Counted from the stretch's first letter, positions 26,802-35,253 are shown. The stretch is 64,000 bases of DNA from Cohnella phaseoli (GCF_003386235.1 NZ_QRDZ01000009.1:203462-267461); one strand, 5' to 3'. Numbers and translations are program-made. The notes: generated by a model from the sequence alone, not told the origin.

Positions 26802-26825
26802 ACTGTCGAAACTTGCTCGACAGTC
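26801..26825. terminator. Hairpin GACTGTCGA / TCGACAGTC between convergent genes
   Basis: Perfect 9-bp stem with a 7-nt loop beginning at the response-regulator stop codon, in the gap between two convergent genes. There is no T-run, so termination is uncertain. It shares its arm with the hairpin at 12724-12752. Confidence 0.5.
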
Positions 26826-26873
26826 CGAGACCGACTCAAATACGGTTTGGCCGTTTCTCTGGATCACATAAGG

Positions 26874-28223
26874 TTAAGGAATCGCCTTCCACACAGTAGC
26901 GGCCGATGTGCCTGGTTTTTCGTTAAGCGTCCACCATTTCGCTTCATAGTTGGCGTTGTTGTAGGTGACTTTATCGCCTGCGACATAGACAGTTGTCGAG
27001 CTCCATGCCGGATAGGTGGTAGGGGCAGAAGGCGTTGTCACGTTCAGCGTATTGCTTGCCGCCGAAATATTGCCTGCATCGTCAACGGCTTTTACTATGA
27101 AGGCGTACGCAGTATTGGGCGTCAAGTTCGTCACAGTATGCTGTACGGACGGTGCAGGCACCGTTGCTACGTAAGCGCCGCCATTAAAGATTTGATATTC
27201 TTTCACCCCGACATTGTCTGTCGATGCGGCCCACATCAGAGGAACAGAGGTGGAGGTGGTCGTACCCATCACATGAAGAACGGATGGGGCAGTAGGCGGT
27301 TCTAAGTCAGGCCCGATTACTGGCAGGGTTGTGAAGGTAACGGTATTGCTTGCAGTGGAAACATTGCCTGCGGCGTCGAACGCCTTAACCGTAAGGTTAT
27401 AGGTCGTATTTGCCGTCAGACCGGTCAAATTCGCCACAAGCGCTCCGTTCGTTGTCGCGATTTGGTTAGAGCCGTTATAAACGCCGTAGCCGGTAACGCC
27501 GACATTGTCGGTGGAAGCTCCCCAAGTTATCGTTGCCGTGGTCGTGTCGATATTGGACGCCGTAGCGTTCGATGGAGCGGAAGGAGCAATTGGATCAGGA
27601 TTGTTAATAAAATTAACGTCGATGACATTGTAGAACGCATTATTGGTATCGTAGATTTCCCACACCGCTAAAATGACTTGGTATCCTGTACGGCTAGGAA
27701 TGTTGCAAGTATTCGAATAAGTTCCTCCCGGCAGCGCCCCGCCGGAGTTTACGCTGCAGAATGGAGTGAGATCGAAGGAAGCGCGCGAGAGAGGAGCATT
27801 CGGGTCCCAGTCCTGCTTCGTAATATAGTATTTCCAACTGGTCGTGGCATGAGGGACTTTAATAGACCAGTTGAAGGTGTAGGACCCAGCGCTGATATTT
27901 ACTTTAGACCAGCGGGTGGCGGATTGTTGGTCGAGCTGCGTAAACCAAGTATTGGCGCTGGCAATCTTTCCGTCCGGGGGCCCTCCCGTCGGGAAGCCTT
28001 TGGGTCCTTCCAAGCTGTACGGTTCGTAGATGATTTGTCCGCAGTTCTGGTTTTGACCATTGGCGCAGAGCGCTGCCCGGCTGTTCGTTACGTTGCCGTG
28101 AGCGGAAGCTTTTTGCACAAACACCGCAGTCGACATTCCAAAAACAAGCGCGCAAAGAATACCGCTTACAAAGAAAAGCTTTACCTGCCTCAGAGAAGCC
28201 CAACCTAAATTAAACAATCCCAT
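26874..28223 (-). CDS. AA10 lytic polysaccharide monooxygenase with FnIII and CBM5/12 domains
   Basis: A secreted copper enzyme that oxidatively cleaves crystalline chitin or cellulose. After a signal peptide the mature protein starts HGNV, giving the N-terminal His of the copper brace; the second His is in WSIKVPHATTSWKYYI. The AA10 domain (about 150 residues) is followed by two fibronectin III domains and a C-terminal CBM5/12 (AWSSTTVYVAGDKVTY, YEAKWWTLNEKPG) of chitin-binding type. Start choice: ATG at 28223 touches AGGAGG, and a TTG two codons later (28217) has better spacing; the TTG at 28259 lacks a site. CBM type favours chitin as substrate. Confidence 0.93.
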   Translation of the reverse strand: MGLFNLGWASLRQVKLFFVSGILCALVFGMSTAVFVQKASAHGNVTNSRAALCANGQNQNCGQIIYEPYSLEGPKGFPTGGPPDGKIASANTWFTQLDQQSATRWSKVNISAGSYTFNWSIKVPHATTSWKYYITKQDWDPNAPLSRASFDLTPFCSVNSGGALPGGTYSNTCNIPSRTGYQVILAVWEIYDTNNAFYNVIDVNFINNPDPIAPSAPSNATASNIDTTTATITWGASTDNVGVTGYGVYNGSNQIATTNGALVANLTGLTANTTYNLTVKAFDAAGNVSTASNTVTFTTLPVIGPDLEPPTAPSVLHVMGTTTSTSVPLMWAASTDNVGVKEYQIFNGGAYVATVPAPSVQHTVTNLTPNTAYAFIVKAVDDAGNISAASNTLNVTTPSAPTTYPAWSSTTVYVAGDKVTYNNANYEAKWWTLNEKPGTSAATVWKAIP

Positions 28224-28517
28224 TCCTCCTTTTTTCAATTCCCGACTGAACCGGAACAAAACCTCTACAAGGTTTTACACTAGAGAATGCTCACCCCCTC
28301 TAAAATTAGGACTATTTGCTTCGCCATGTATAACATGACGTGAAAGAATATGAAACAAAGAAAAAAATTAGTACTTTAGGACTGTTATGGGACACCCCAA
28401 AAATAAAACATCATTAGAGCACGAAGAGATTTGTAGGAAGAGCTCGTCTGTGGTAATTTTCCTCCGGCAGGCCATACTAACGGAAGCAATTGCGGAAATT
28501 GACTGGGAGGTCCCGTA

Positions 28518-29720
28518 ATGGAATCCAAGAAGAAAAGGGACCTGGCGTCTATCGCGACGATCCCGTTGGGGATGACGCTGGCCAATTCCATGCTCATTCC
28601 GGTTATCCCGATGATGCAGAAAGTATTAGGGATCAATTCGCTGCAGGCGAGCTTGATCATTACTTCGTATGCAGTGATTGCGATCTTTTTTATTCCCGTG
28701 ACCGGATATCTTTCAGATCGGATAGGGAGAAAAAAGGTGATACTGCCTGGGCTCCTCCTCGTCGCCGCAGCAGGGGGCCTTGCCGGCTGGGCGGCGACAT
28801 TCTGCGACCATCCGTACCGTTTGATCCTATGGAGCAGATTGCTGCAAGGTCTCGGCGCAGCGGCATGCTTTCCCGTCGTCTTACCGCTTGTCGGAGACCT
28901 GTTTCGCAACGAGGACGATGTCAGCAACGGGCTCGGGATCGTCGAGACGGCCAATACGTTCGGCAAAGTTCTCAGCCCGGTCTTAGGTTCGGCGTTAGCC
29001 TTGTGGGCATGGTACATTCCTTTCTGGGCGATTCCGGCCATCAGCCTGATATCCTTCATTCTTGTTGCGGCGTGGGTGAAGGTTCCGAAGGAATCGAAAC
29101 AGGCGATGCCCTTCAAGCCATTCGTCGACTCGATAAAGTCGATTTATCGCCAGAAGGGACGTTGGATTTGGGCGATTTACGCCGCGGGCGGAATCAGCAT
29201 GTTCGTCCTGTTCGGCACCTTGTTCTTTTTGTCGGAAACGCTCGAGCAAAAAGGCATCGACGGGATCGGAAAAGGGGGGCTTCTTGCGATTCCTCTTGCC
29301 GGCTTATGTACGGCATCGTGGCTTGTCGGCAAATGGATTGGACAAAAAAAGCAGCTTATGAAATGGATCGGAGTTGCAGGCTTCTTGGTTGCCGCAGCCT
29401 GCTTGCTCGGGTTAGGACTGCTGAAAAAGGATTCGACAATCGTCATTATCGGCTTCCTATTCGCCGCATCCATCGGCCTGGGAGCAGCGCTTCCGTGCAT
29501 TGACGCCTTGTTGACCGAAGGAATCGATAAGGAGCAGCGGGGAACGGTTATGTCTTTTTACAGCAGCATTCGTTTCCTCGGCGTAGCGGCCGGACCGCCG
29601 TTTACGGCTTGGATCATTTCGCGTTCGCCGTCGGTTTTTTACTTAACCCTTTGCGCATCTTGTTTTGCGGCATCGTTAGTCGCATGGTTTCTGATCAAGC
29701 CTGAACAGAGGAGCAGATGA
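28518..29720 (+). CDS. MFS drug/metabolite exporter (DHA1 type)
   Basis: A 400-residue major facilitator with 12 predicted membrane segments. Motif A, GYLSDRIGRKK, lies between helices 2 and 3, and RLLQGLGAAACFPV matches motif B of proton-coupled antiporters. The ATG at 28518 has GGGAGG 8 nt upstream. The stop overlaps the next gene, so the two are co-transcribed. Substrate unknown. Confidence 0.9.
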   Translation: MESKKKRDLASIATIPLGMTLANSMLIPVIPMMQKVLGINSLQASLIITSYAVIAIFFIPVTGYLSDRIGRKKVILPGLLLVAAAGGLAGWAATFCDHPYRLILWSRLLQGLGAAACFPVVLPLVGDLFRNEDDVSNGLGIVETANTFGKVLSPVLGSALALWAWYIPFWAIPAISLISFILVAAWVKVPKESKQAMPFKPFVDSIKSIYRQKGRWIWAIYAAGGISMFVLFGTLFFLSETLEQKGIDGIGKGGLLAIPLAGLCTASWLVGKWIGQKKQLMKWIGVAGFLVAAACLLGLGLLKKDSTIVIIGFLFAASIGLGAALPCIDALLTEGIDKEQRGTVMSFYSSIRFLGVAAGPPFTAWIISRSPSVFYLTLCASCFAASLVAWFLIKPEQRSR

Positions 29721-30373
29721 ATATGAAAGCCAAATGGTTGCTGGCGCTGCCGTTAACATTAACGCTCGTTTTTAGCCTGACGTCGCCCGCAATATCCGTA
29801 TCCGCGCATGAGAAAAAACAGGCTGCGATCTGCCTCAGCCCCAAAATGGTGCAGTTGAAGAGCGAAATGCAAAGAGTTTGGATCGATCATACGATCTGGA
29901 CGAGAAGCTATATTGTCAGCGCGATATCCAATCGTCCTGACCAGAAGGACGTATTGGCCCGACTCCTGCGGAACCAGCAGGACATTGGCAATGTGATCAA
30001 GCCTTATTACGGGGAAGCTGCGGGCAATAAACTGGCCGAGCTTCTGACTGAGCATATTCTCATCGCAGGGAAAATTGTAGAGGCTGCCAAAACGGGAAAT
30101 CAGACGGATGTGCAAAAATTGGAGACGGATTGGCACAGGAACGCAGACGATATCGCCAAATTTCTAAGCGAATCGAATCCCTATTTGCCGTTCAAAGCGG
30201 TGCAGGACATGCTCTACACGCACCTGCAGCTGATCACGGAAATCGTGCGTAGCTGCCTCAAAGGGGACTGGAAAGCGGATATTGCAGCAACTGACAAAAA
30301 CGAGACCCATATGATCCATTTTGCGGATTTCCTGACAGAGGGAATAGTTAAGCAGTTCCCCGCAAAATTTTAA
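29717..30373 (+). CDS. Small secreted helical protein, unknown function
   Basis: A 218-residue protein with a signal peptide cleaved near VSAHEKK, followed by an all-helical domain rich in conserved blocks such as IWTRSYIVSAI, LRNQQDIGNVIKPYYG and LLTEHI. I recognise the family as common in Paenibacillus and Bacillus, where it is often labelled glycosyltransferase, but no glycosyltransferase motif is visible. Either ATG 29717 (overlapping the MFS stop) or 29723 can be the start; GAGGAG suits the second better. Its coupling to an MFS exporter is the only functional hint. Confidence 0.82.
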   Translation: MNMKAKWLLALPLTLTLVFSLTSPAISVSAHEKKQAAICLSPKMVQLKSEMQRVWIDHTIWTRSYIVSAISNRPDQKDVLARLLRNQQDIGNVIKPYYGEAAGNKLAELLTEHILIAGKIVEAAKTGNQTDVQKLETDWHRNADDIAKFLSESNPYLPFKAVQDMLYTHLQLITEIVRSCLKGDWKADIAATDKNETHMIHFADFLTEGIVKQFPAKF

Positions 30374-30379
30374 GGCATT

Positions 30380-30425
30380 GATCACCTTCTTGTCAGAGTG
30401 AAATGGCGAGAAGGTGATCTTATTT
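30380..30425. terminator. Bidirectional terminator between convergent genes
   Basis: GATCACCTTCT pairs perfectly with AGAAGGTGATC (11 bp), followed by TTATTT on the plus strand; it lies between the stops of the plus-strand secreted protein and the minus-strand EcsC gene. Confidence 0.8.
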
Positions 30426-30428
30426 GGT

Positions 30429-31187
30429 TTACGTTTTCTGAATGCTTCGTTTCTCTGCAGAGGCGTTTAATCGTCGCAAACGATAGGCGTTCGTTGCGGA
30501 TTGGCCAAGCTCCTCTAGAATGGTGTAATTCGCCCAGGCTCCCGCGACAGCCCCGATCCCGGGCACCATCTGCAATAACTTGCGAAAATCGATTGCATCG
30601 CGATATTCCTTCTGGAACGTCTCCCAGTTCATATGTTCGGAGTATTCGGTTTCCGCGGACCACAATTCCTTTTCAGCATCCCAATTCTTGATCGACTTTA
30701 GCAAATTGGCGCGTTGTTCCGGACTGGAGAACGACATTTGGAAAACCTTAAGTATGAATACCCGTTCTGAGAAATGCTTCGTATCGTATCCGTAGTTATG
30801 AGCCAGTTCAAACAAGTATTTCATCTTGATCGCGATTAAGGCAGGAAAATCTACGACATTAAGCAGGATGCCGCCCGCTCCTGTGCCTGCGCCTTCGGCA
30901 ACCGCGATCTTCTGATACAAGGAAAACAATTGTTTCGCTTCTTGATCGTGCAGCTCTAGATTAAGCGTGCGCTGCACGGGCCTCTGAGGGGTATATTCCG
31001 CGCCGAATAGCGCCGTGCGCACGATCGACTTTATCGTGGTCGTAATGAGGTCTTGCGCTTTGGCAGGAATGAGGTTGTTAATTCGATTACCGATCGCCTT
31101 CGAGGTTTTCTCCAGCCATCCGGGCGGCTTGAATAATTGCTGCTCCCAAGCGGCGATTTCTGCGCGCGCTTTCTGTTCATAATTCAT
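30429..31187 (-). CDS. EcsC-family protein
   Basis: A 252-residue protein of the EcsC family: WEQQLFKPPGWLEK near the start, GTGAGGILLNVVDFPALIAIKMK in the centre and VPGIGAVAGAWANY near the C-terminus, the glycine-rich amphipathic segments of this family. EcsC is encoded with the Ecs ABC transporter in Bacillus; here no Ecs genes are adjacent, so this is a stand-alone paralogue. The ATG at 31187 has GGAG 9 nt upstream; the in-frame TTG at 31193 is too close to the site. Molecular function unknown. Confidence 0.88.
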   Translation of the reverse strand: MNYEQKARAEIAAWEQQLFKPPGWLEKTSKAIGNRINNLIPAKAQDLITTTIKSIVRTALFGAEYTPQRPVQRTLNLELHDQEAKQLFSLYQKIAVAEGAGTGAGGILLNVVDFPALIAIKMKYLFELAHNYGYDTKHFSERVFILKVFQMSFSSPEQRANLLKSIKNWDAEKELWSAETEYSEHMNWETFQKEYRDAIDFRKLLQMVPGIGAVAGAWANYTILEELGQSATNAYRLRRLNASAEKRSIQKT

Positions 31188-31410
31188 GGCCAATCGCTCC
31201 TCTAAAAGACTCGGCTATAGTATACCGGATAATATCGTTATGCAAAACAGACCGAAGAAGGTGAAGGGACCCGACGAAAGTCGTGGAGCGGCGTCCTAAG
31301 AGAGGCAGGAAAGGGCAGGCTCTGGACTTGTTAACCGGACCCTTATGGATAATCTGGATCGAGCAGTGCCATACTACGTCGAGTAATTACATGCGAAATG
31401 AGGATGGACC

Positions 31411-31923
31411 TTGGGAATTTTAAGCGGTAACCCGAAAGACGAACCGATGCATTACGGAGAAATATTCGGCGTATGGGGATCTTCCGCAGCGGCTAAAGGA
31501 GCAGTTTCGTGCTTCCAAATTTATCGCAACCATGCGGGAGATCATGACTTAAAAGAGTTCATCTCCGATTACATCGATCAAGCCAAATCGGAGATCAAGG
31601 AATTGGATCGTCTCCTGGTTGATAATGGCATCACCCCTGCGCCCGAAATGGCAGAGAAACCTAGCGTGGAATTGGAGGACATTCCGGAAGGAGCACGCTT
31701 TGCGGACCAAGAGATCGCAGTCGCTCTCGGCGTGAACTTAGCCGTCGGTCTAGGGGCTTGCAGTGCGGCGATGAGTATTTGCATTAGAGAAGATATCGCA
31801 GCCCTGTTTTTAAAATACCATACGGAAAAAGTAGGGCTAGCCGCGAGAATGCTTAGAATGCAAAAGGAAAAGGGCTGGTTAATACCGCCCCCGTTACAAA
31901 TAAAAAGACCGGAGAATGACTAG
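31411..31923 (+). CDS. DUF3231 family protein
   Basis: A 170-residue helical protein beginning MGILSGNPKDEPMHYGEIFG, the typical DUF3231 N-terminus, with a GVNLAVGLGACSAAMSICIRED helix and a basic C-terminus. The family is confined largely to endospore formers and is related to ferritin-like bundles; some members are spore-coat associated. The start is TTG at 31411 with AGGA upstream and no alternative that keeps the conserved N-terminus. It has its own terminator. Confidence 0.88.
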   Translation: MGILSGNPKDEPMHYGEIFGVWGSSAAAKGAVSCFQIYRNHAGDHDLKEFISDYIDQAKSEIKELDRLLVDNGITPAPEMAEKPSVELEDIPEGARFADQEIAVALGVNLAVGLGACSAAMSICIREDIAALFLKYHTEKVGLAARMLRMQKEKGWLIPPPLQIKRPEND

Positions 31924-31931
31924 AAGCAAGA

Positions 31932-31965
31932 AAGAAGAGCCCCGCGTGTCGGCGCTCTTCTTTTT
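31932..31965 (+). terminator. Terminator of the DUF3231 gene
   Basis: AAGAAGAGC pairs with GCTCTTCTT, followed by TTTTG, 9 bp after the stop codon. Confidence 0.9.
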
Positions 31966-31997
31966 GTTCGGTTTTTTATTCGAATGATTATATCCTC

Positions 31998-32049
31998 TTG
32001 ACCGACGACCGTCGTTACAGTAAAATGTACACAATACACTGAACTGTAA
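31998..32049 (+). promoter_or_regulatory. Promoter and inverted repeat of the MerR operon
   Basis: TTGACC (31998-32003), 17-bp spacer, TAAAAT (32021-32026). A perfect 7-bp inverted repeat TTACAGT (32015-32021) / ACTGTAA (32043-32049) brackets the start point. The normal 17-bp spacer suggests repression by the MerR protein rather than classical MerR untwisting. Confidence 0.7.
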
Positions 32050-32073
32050 TAGATATTGATCGGAGTGTTTATT

Positions 32074-32490
32074 ATGACGGGCTACACTGCGAAGCAAATC
32101 GCAGAGATTTTGCAGCAGGATGATCCCAAAATGAACTTACGAACGGTAAGATACTACACGCAAATCGGAATGGTGCCAGCCTTGGAGCTTCTCGGCAATA
32201 AAAGAGTATACACGGATCGGCATATTCATTTTTTTCGAGCCATCGTCACCTTAACGAGAACCGGGGAAAGCTTAGCGTCTATACAAGAGAAGTTAATGTC
32301 GCTCGCGCCGGAAGAAATAGAGAAAATTGGTCGGCAGCTGTATCTGTATGATTCTAATCGGGTGCTGGAACACGAAACGCTCGCCATTAACGAGGATGTC
32401 GCAATCACGCTAAGTCCCCGAGTTTCCGCCGAATTGAAACAAAGGGTTATTGAATCCGTTTCCCGGCTCATAAAGGAGGACGCAAATTGA
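32074..32490 (+). CDS. MerR-family transcriptional regulator
   Basis: A 138-residue regulator. The N-terminal MerR-type helix-turn-helix is YTAKQIAEIL followed by LRTVRYYTQIGMVP, then the wing with NKRVYTDRHIHFFRAI. The C-terminal part is short and has no cysteines, so a metal sensor of MerR/CueR type is unlikely. The ATG at 32074 has GGAG 9 nt upstream. The stop overlaps the next gene, giving a three-gene unit with two unknown proteins, preceded by a dyad at the promoter. Confidence 0.9.
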   Translation: MTGYTAKQIAEILQQDDPKMNLRTVRYYTQIGMVPALELLGNKRVYTDRHIHFFRAIVTLTRTGESLASIQEKLMSLAPEEIEKIGRQLYLYDSNRVLEHETLAINEDVAITLSPRVSAELKQRVIESVSRLIKEDAN

Positions 32491-33020
32491 TGCTTCGTCT
32501 GAGATTGGCCAAATCCATGATGGAGCGGGAAGAAGGGATGAATCATCTATGGATTCAGCTCTTGCCTGAGGAAGGTTCAATTGTCGAAAAAGCTGAAGTC
32601 CGCATTCAATTGCCGACTGGACTCTATCGCTCTCCCAATCTAAATGGTCATGAAGAAAGTGAATCCAGCGGCATCCTCATTAATAGGGAGGCGCAAGGTA
32701 AAGATGCGCTCCTGGAACTGTACACTCAACATGCAGTTCACTCTGATGAATCCTTCGTAATAGTTACGGTGAGCTTCAAAGATAGCGAGGATCGATGGGT
32801 AGAGGTAAGCGACAGGATCGTCATTCGCTTTGTTGCCGAAGAGGAGATAGGGGAGACTCTGGAGCTGGACCAACAGGTAATTAAACGTGTGAAGGAGCTA
32901 AGAAACAGTGCAGCAGAATGGCCCGATTCAGATGACTTGACGATATCGCCCCCAAGGACCTATGAATTAAGAAACAATAAATATGCCTATCTTGAACAAT
33001 TGTACCGGGTGGATTTTTAA
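32490..33020 (+). CDS. Unknown protein in MerR operon
   Basis: A 176-residue acidic, soluble protein with no signal peptide or membrane segment. The centre alternates hydrophobic and polar residues in a beta pattern (KAEVRIQLPTGLYRS, SFVIVTVSFKD, VIRFVAEEE), suggesting a beta-sandwich; the C-terminus is helical. The start ATG at 32490 overlaps the MerR stop and follows AAAGGAGG. I do not recognise the family. The close coupling implies a role linked to the regulator. Confidence 0.82.
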   Translation: MLRLRLAKSMMEREEGMNHLWIQLLPEEGSIVEKAEVRIQLPTGLYRSPNLNGHEESESSGILINREAQGKDALLELYTQHAVHSDESFVIVTVSFKDSEDRWVEVSDRIVIRFVAEEEIGETLELDQQVIKRVKELRNSAAEWPDSDDLTISPPRTYELRNNKYAYLEQLYRVDF

Positions 33021-33044
33021 ATAAAACGACGGGTGGGAACTGCA

Positions 33045-33224
33045 ATGACGGATAACGAACAAACCGAATATACGGTAGAATATCAGGATCGCTACGGCGT
33101 TGTGTATTATCGGAATGTCCAAGCGACAGATATTGCCGACGCCAAAGCAAGAATTCAACAAATGCTGCCTGACGTTACGATTCGCGCCGTTACAAGTATT
33201 CCAACAATTGCCGCAAATCCATGA
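33045..33224 (+). CDS. Small unknown protein (59 residues) in MerR operon
   Basis: A short protein starting MTDNEQTEYTVEYQDRYG, with beta-strand-like sequence followed by one helix (DIADAKARIQQML) and a final strand, reminiscent of a tiny alpha/beta module. The ATG at 33045 lies 24 bp after the preceding stop with GGGTGGG upstream. Family not recognised. Confidence 0.65.
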   Translation: MTDNEQTEYTVEYQDRYGVVYYRNVQATDIADAKARIQQMLPDVTIRAVTSIPTIAANP

Positions 33225-33280
33225 TTATCATGAAATAGCCTGTGAACCTCCGCAGCCGCGGGGGGTATTTGGCATGAGAC

Positions 33281-33296
33281 ATACCCAAATAGGGGT
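33281..33296. promoter_or_regulatory. CsoR-like TACCC-N5-GGGGT dyad
   Basis: ATACCC AAATA GGGGT lies 100 bp before the His-rich lipoprotein gene, in a G-rich stretch that also holds GGGGGTATT and GGGGTATTC. CsoR-family copper or sulfur sensors recognise GC-rich dyads with TACCC and GGGTA arms. No CsoR gene is present in the window, so this is suggestive only. Confidence 0.4.
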
Positions 33297-33395
33297 GGGG
33301 GGTAAAAAAAGATTGATTATTTATAGGGTGGTGGGGTATTCTATGGATGAGGGAAAAAATTCGCCAAACATGACTTGAACAGGAGTGAATTTAAG

Positions 33396-34271
33396 ATGAA
33401 GAAGAAAACGATGCTTATGTTAACGGGCGCTTTGGCTATCGGTGTGCTATCGGCTTGCGGAGGTTCAAAAGAAAACGCCCATTCGGACGGCCACGGCAGC
33501 ACAAGTCATCAGGAAGAAAACTCCGCAACGCCAAGTGCGGGTCACGGCGACCACGGCGATCATGGAACGAGCGAACAATCGGCAAACTATAAAGCGTCGT
33601 TTTCGTTTTCGACAGAATCGGTGAAAGCAAACGAAAACTCAGAACTGCATATTCAGATCACGGACTCCGACGGGGATGCAGTAAAAGAATTCGAATTAAA
33701 CCATGAAAAATTGATGCATCTTATTGTCGTAAGCAAGGACCTTTCCTATTTCAACCATATCCATCCTAACGATCAGGGCGATGGTCAATTTTCAATCGGC
33801 ATGTCGTTCCCAAATGGAGGAGAGTATAAGGCTTTTGCCGATTTTGTTCCGAAAGCAGGCACGAATACGACGCTCAGTCAGTGGGTAAAGGTAGAGGGGA
33901 ATGCAAAGTCGCCAGAACCTGTTAAGGCTGATGCGCAGCTTACGAAAGCGATCGACGACAAAGAAATCGAGCTTACCTTAAGCAGTACGAAGGCAAATGA
34001 AGAAGTCACGCTTGTATTCAATATTTCTGACGCGCAGACAAAAGAAGGAATCCGCGATCTGGAGCAATATCTCGGCGCAGTCGGTCATGTCGTCATTTTA
34101 TCGGAAGATGCAGAGCAATATCTCCATGTGCACCCCGTCGAAGAGAAGGCAACCGGTCCTAAGGCTGAATTCATGACGTCTTTCCCGAAAAGCGGCACCT
34201 ATAAAATATGGGGTCAATTTCAACATCAAGGTAAGGTCTTCACTGTACCTTTCGTAGTAAACATTAGTTGA
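33396..34271 (+). CDS. His-rich metal-binding lipoprotein
   Basis: A 291-residue surface lipoprotein (lipobox VLSAC). A low-complexity stretch after the Cys is rich in His (HSDGHGSTSHQ, GHGDHGDHG), followed by two similar beta-rich domains containing FNHIHPN and YLHVHPV, whose HxH pairs look like metal ligands. The spacing of repeated domains suggests a YtkA-like or FixH-like fold. Likely to bind copper or another transition metal outside the membrane. The ATG at 33396 follows AGGAG. Next to a sulfite-reductase-like protein and a glutaredoxin. Confidence 0.85.
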   Translation: MKKKTMLMLTGALAIGVLSACGGSKENAHSDGHGSTSHQEENSATPSAGHGDHGDHGTSEQSANYKASFSFSTESVKANENSELHIQITDSDGDAVKEFELNHEKLMHLIVVSKDLSYFNHIHPNDQGDGQFSIGMSFPNGGEYKAFADFVPKAGTNTTLSQWVKVEGNAKSPEPVKADAQLTKAIDDKEIELTLSSTKANEEVTLVFNISDAQTKEGIRDLEQYLGAVGHVVILSEDAEQYLHVHPVEEKATGPKAEFMTSFPKSGTYKIWGQFQHQGKVFTVPFVVNIS

Positions 34272-34302
34272 TTTGATTATTCGGAATGGGAGGGCGACGC
34301 TT

Positions 34303-34959
34303 ATGGGGGAGACAGTCAAAATTGCCATTAGCCCAGCGATTCAACTCGGAGGCAGCCTGTTCACTCCGAACCAACTTGCAGAAATCGGTCATGTCCTCGG
34401 CGCGGATGCCAAAGTGGAAGTAACCCCCTTCAAGCAGCTGTATGCAGAGGTGGCGCTTGAGCAACGGGATGCCGTCAAGGAAAAGCTTGAGCAAATCGGG
34501 CTTGACGTGAACCCGGCAGGTTTCGTAACGAAAAGTCTTATCGCTTGTAACTTCTGCAAAGGAGCCGAAGAAGCGGGGCTTGAGACCGCAGTTGCCTTAA
34601 ATGAAGCAATAGCAGGCATTGCAACGCCTACACCGCTGAAAATCGGTTACGCCGGGTGTGCTTTAGGCACGAGCGAACCGCTAATTAAGGATATCGGCGT
34701 TGTCAAAATGCGCGACAAGTTTGACATTTACGTAGGCGGTGAGCCAAAGGGACTTAAAACCTCTTTCGCCAAGCTGCTTCGCTCCGGAGTGACGGAGAAG
34801 CAGCTTATTCCCACCGTTATTGCTCTTATCGATTTTTACAAGGAAAATGCAAAGGGCAAGGAAAAGTTCGGCAAATTCGTAGATCGAATCTCGCTAGACA
34901 GGCTAAAAGATATGACGCTAATGGGAAAAGAAGGTGGCGGGCATGAAACAATCGATTAA
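34303..34959 (+). CDS. Sulfite/nitrite-reductase-like protein with altered cluster motif
   Basis: A 218-residue protein of the small nitrite/sulfite reductase-like group: a ferredoxin-like half domain (about 1-75) then the siroheme/4Fe-4S half domain. It retains CNFCKGAEEAG, the first cysteine pair in this group, but the second motif, normally GCPNAC-EPLI-DIG, reads GCALGTSEPLIKDIG, so the last cysteine of the cluster and siroheme ligand is missing. A normal redox centre is therefore doubtful. The ATG at 34303 has GGGAGGG 8 nt upstream. It overlaps the glutaredoxin gene by 17 nt. Confidence 0.85.
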   Translation: MGETVKIAISPAIQLGGSLFTPNQLAEIGHVLGADAKVEVTPFKQLYAEVALEQRDAVKEKLEQIGLDVNPAGFVTKSLIACNFCKGAEEAGLETAVALNEAIAGIATPTPLKIGYAGCALGTSEPLIKDIGVVKMRDKFDIYVGGEPKGLKTSFAKLLRSGVTEKQLIPTVIALIDFYKENAKGKEKFGKFVDRISLDRLKDMTLMGKEGGGHETID

Positions 34960-35182
34960 AATCTATACGATTCCCACTTGCAGCGACTGCAATTATGCGA
35001 AGCGTTACTTCAAGGAACATGGGGTTCCCTACACAAATCTTAATTGCGAAGAAGACGCCAAGTATGCCGAGGAAGTCTGGAACCTGACTGGAAAGCAGAT
35101 CGTCCCAACGATTGTGATTGGAGATCGGGTTTTCATTGGCTTTGCTGAAAATCTTGCTGAAATCGGCAAATTAATCGGTTAA
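34943..35182 (+). CDS. Glutaredoxin-family protein
   Basis: A 79-residue thioredoxin-fold protein with active site CSDC (about residues 13-16), the cis-proline segment VPTIVIGD, and FIGFAENLAEI. It is a disulfide or mixed-disulfide reductase; the partner is probably the reductase-like protein whose gene it overlaps. The ATG at 34943 is preceded by AAGGTGG; an in-frame GTG at 34934 is too near the site. Confidence 0.88.
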   Translation: MKQSIKIYTIPTCSDCNYAKRYFKEHGVPYTNLNCEEDAKYAEEVWNLTGKQIVPTIVIGDRVFIGFAENLAEIGKLIG

Positions 35183-35198
35183 AGCGGAGACTGCCTCA

Positions 35199-35253
35199 TA
35201 CGCTCCTGAAATGACCTTGCATCGGGTTTATCTATTTCCATTTCAGGAGCGTA
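35199..35253. repeat. Copy B of a palindromic intergenic element
   Basis: TACGCTCCTGAAATG (35199-35213) is the perfect reverse complement of CATTTCAGGAGCGTA (35239-35253), a 15-bp stem with a 25-nt loop. The left arm and loop match the decayed copy at 12457-12500. There is no T-run. It may double as a terminator between convergent genes or be a small mobile palindrome. Confidence 0.8.
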
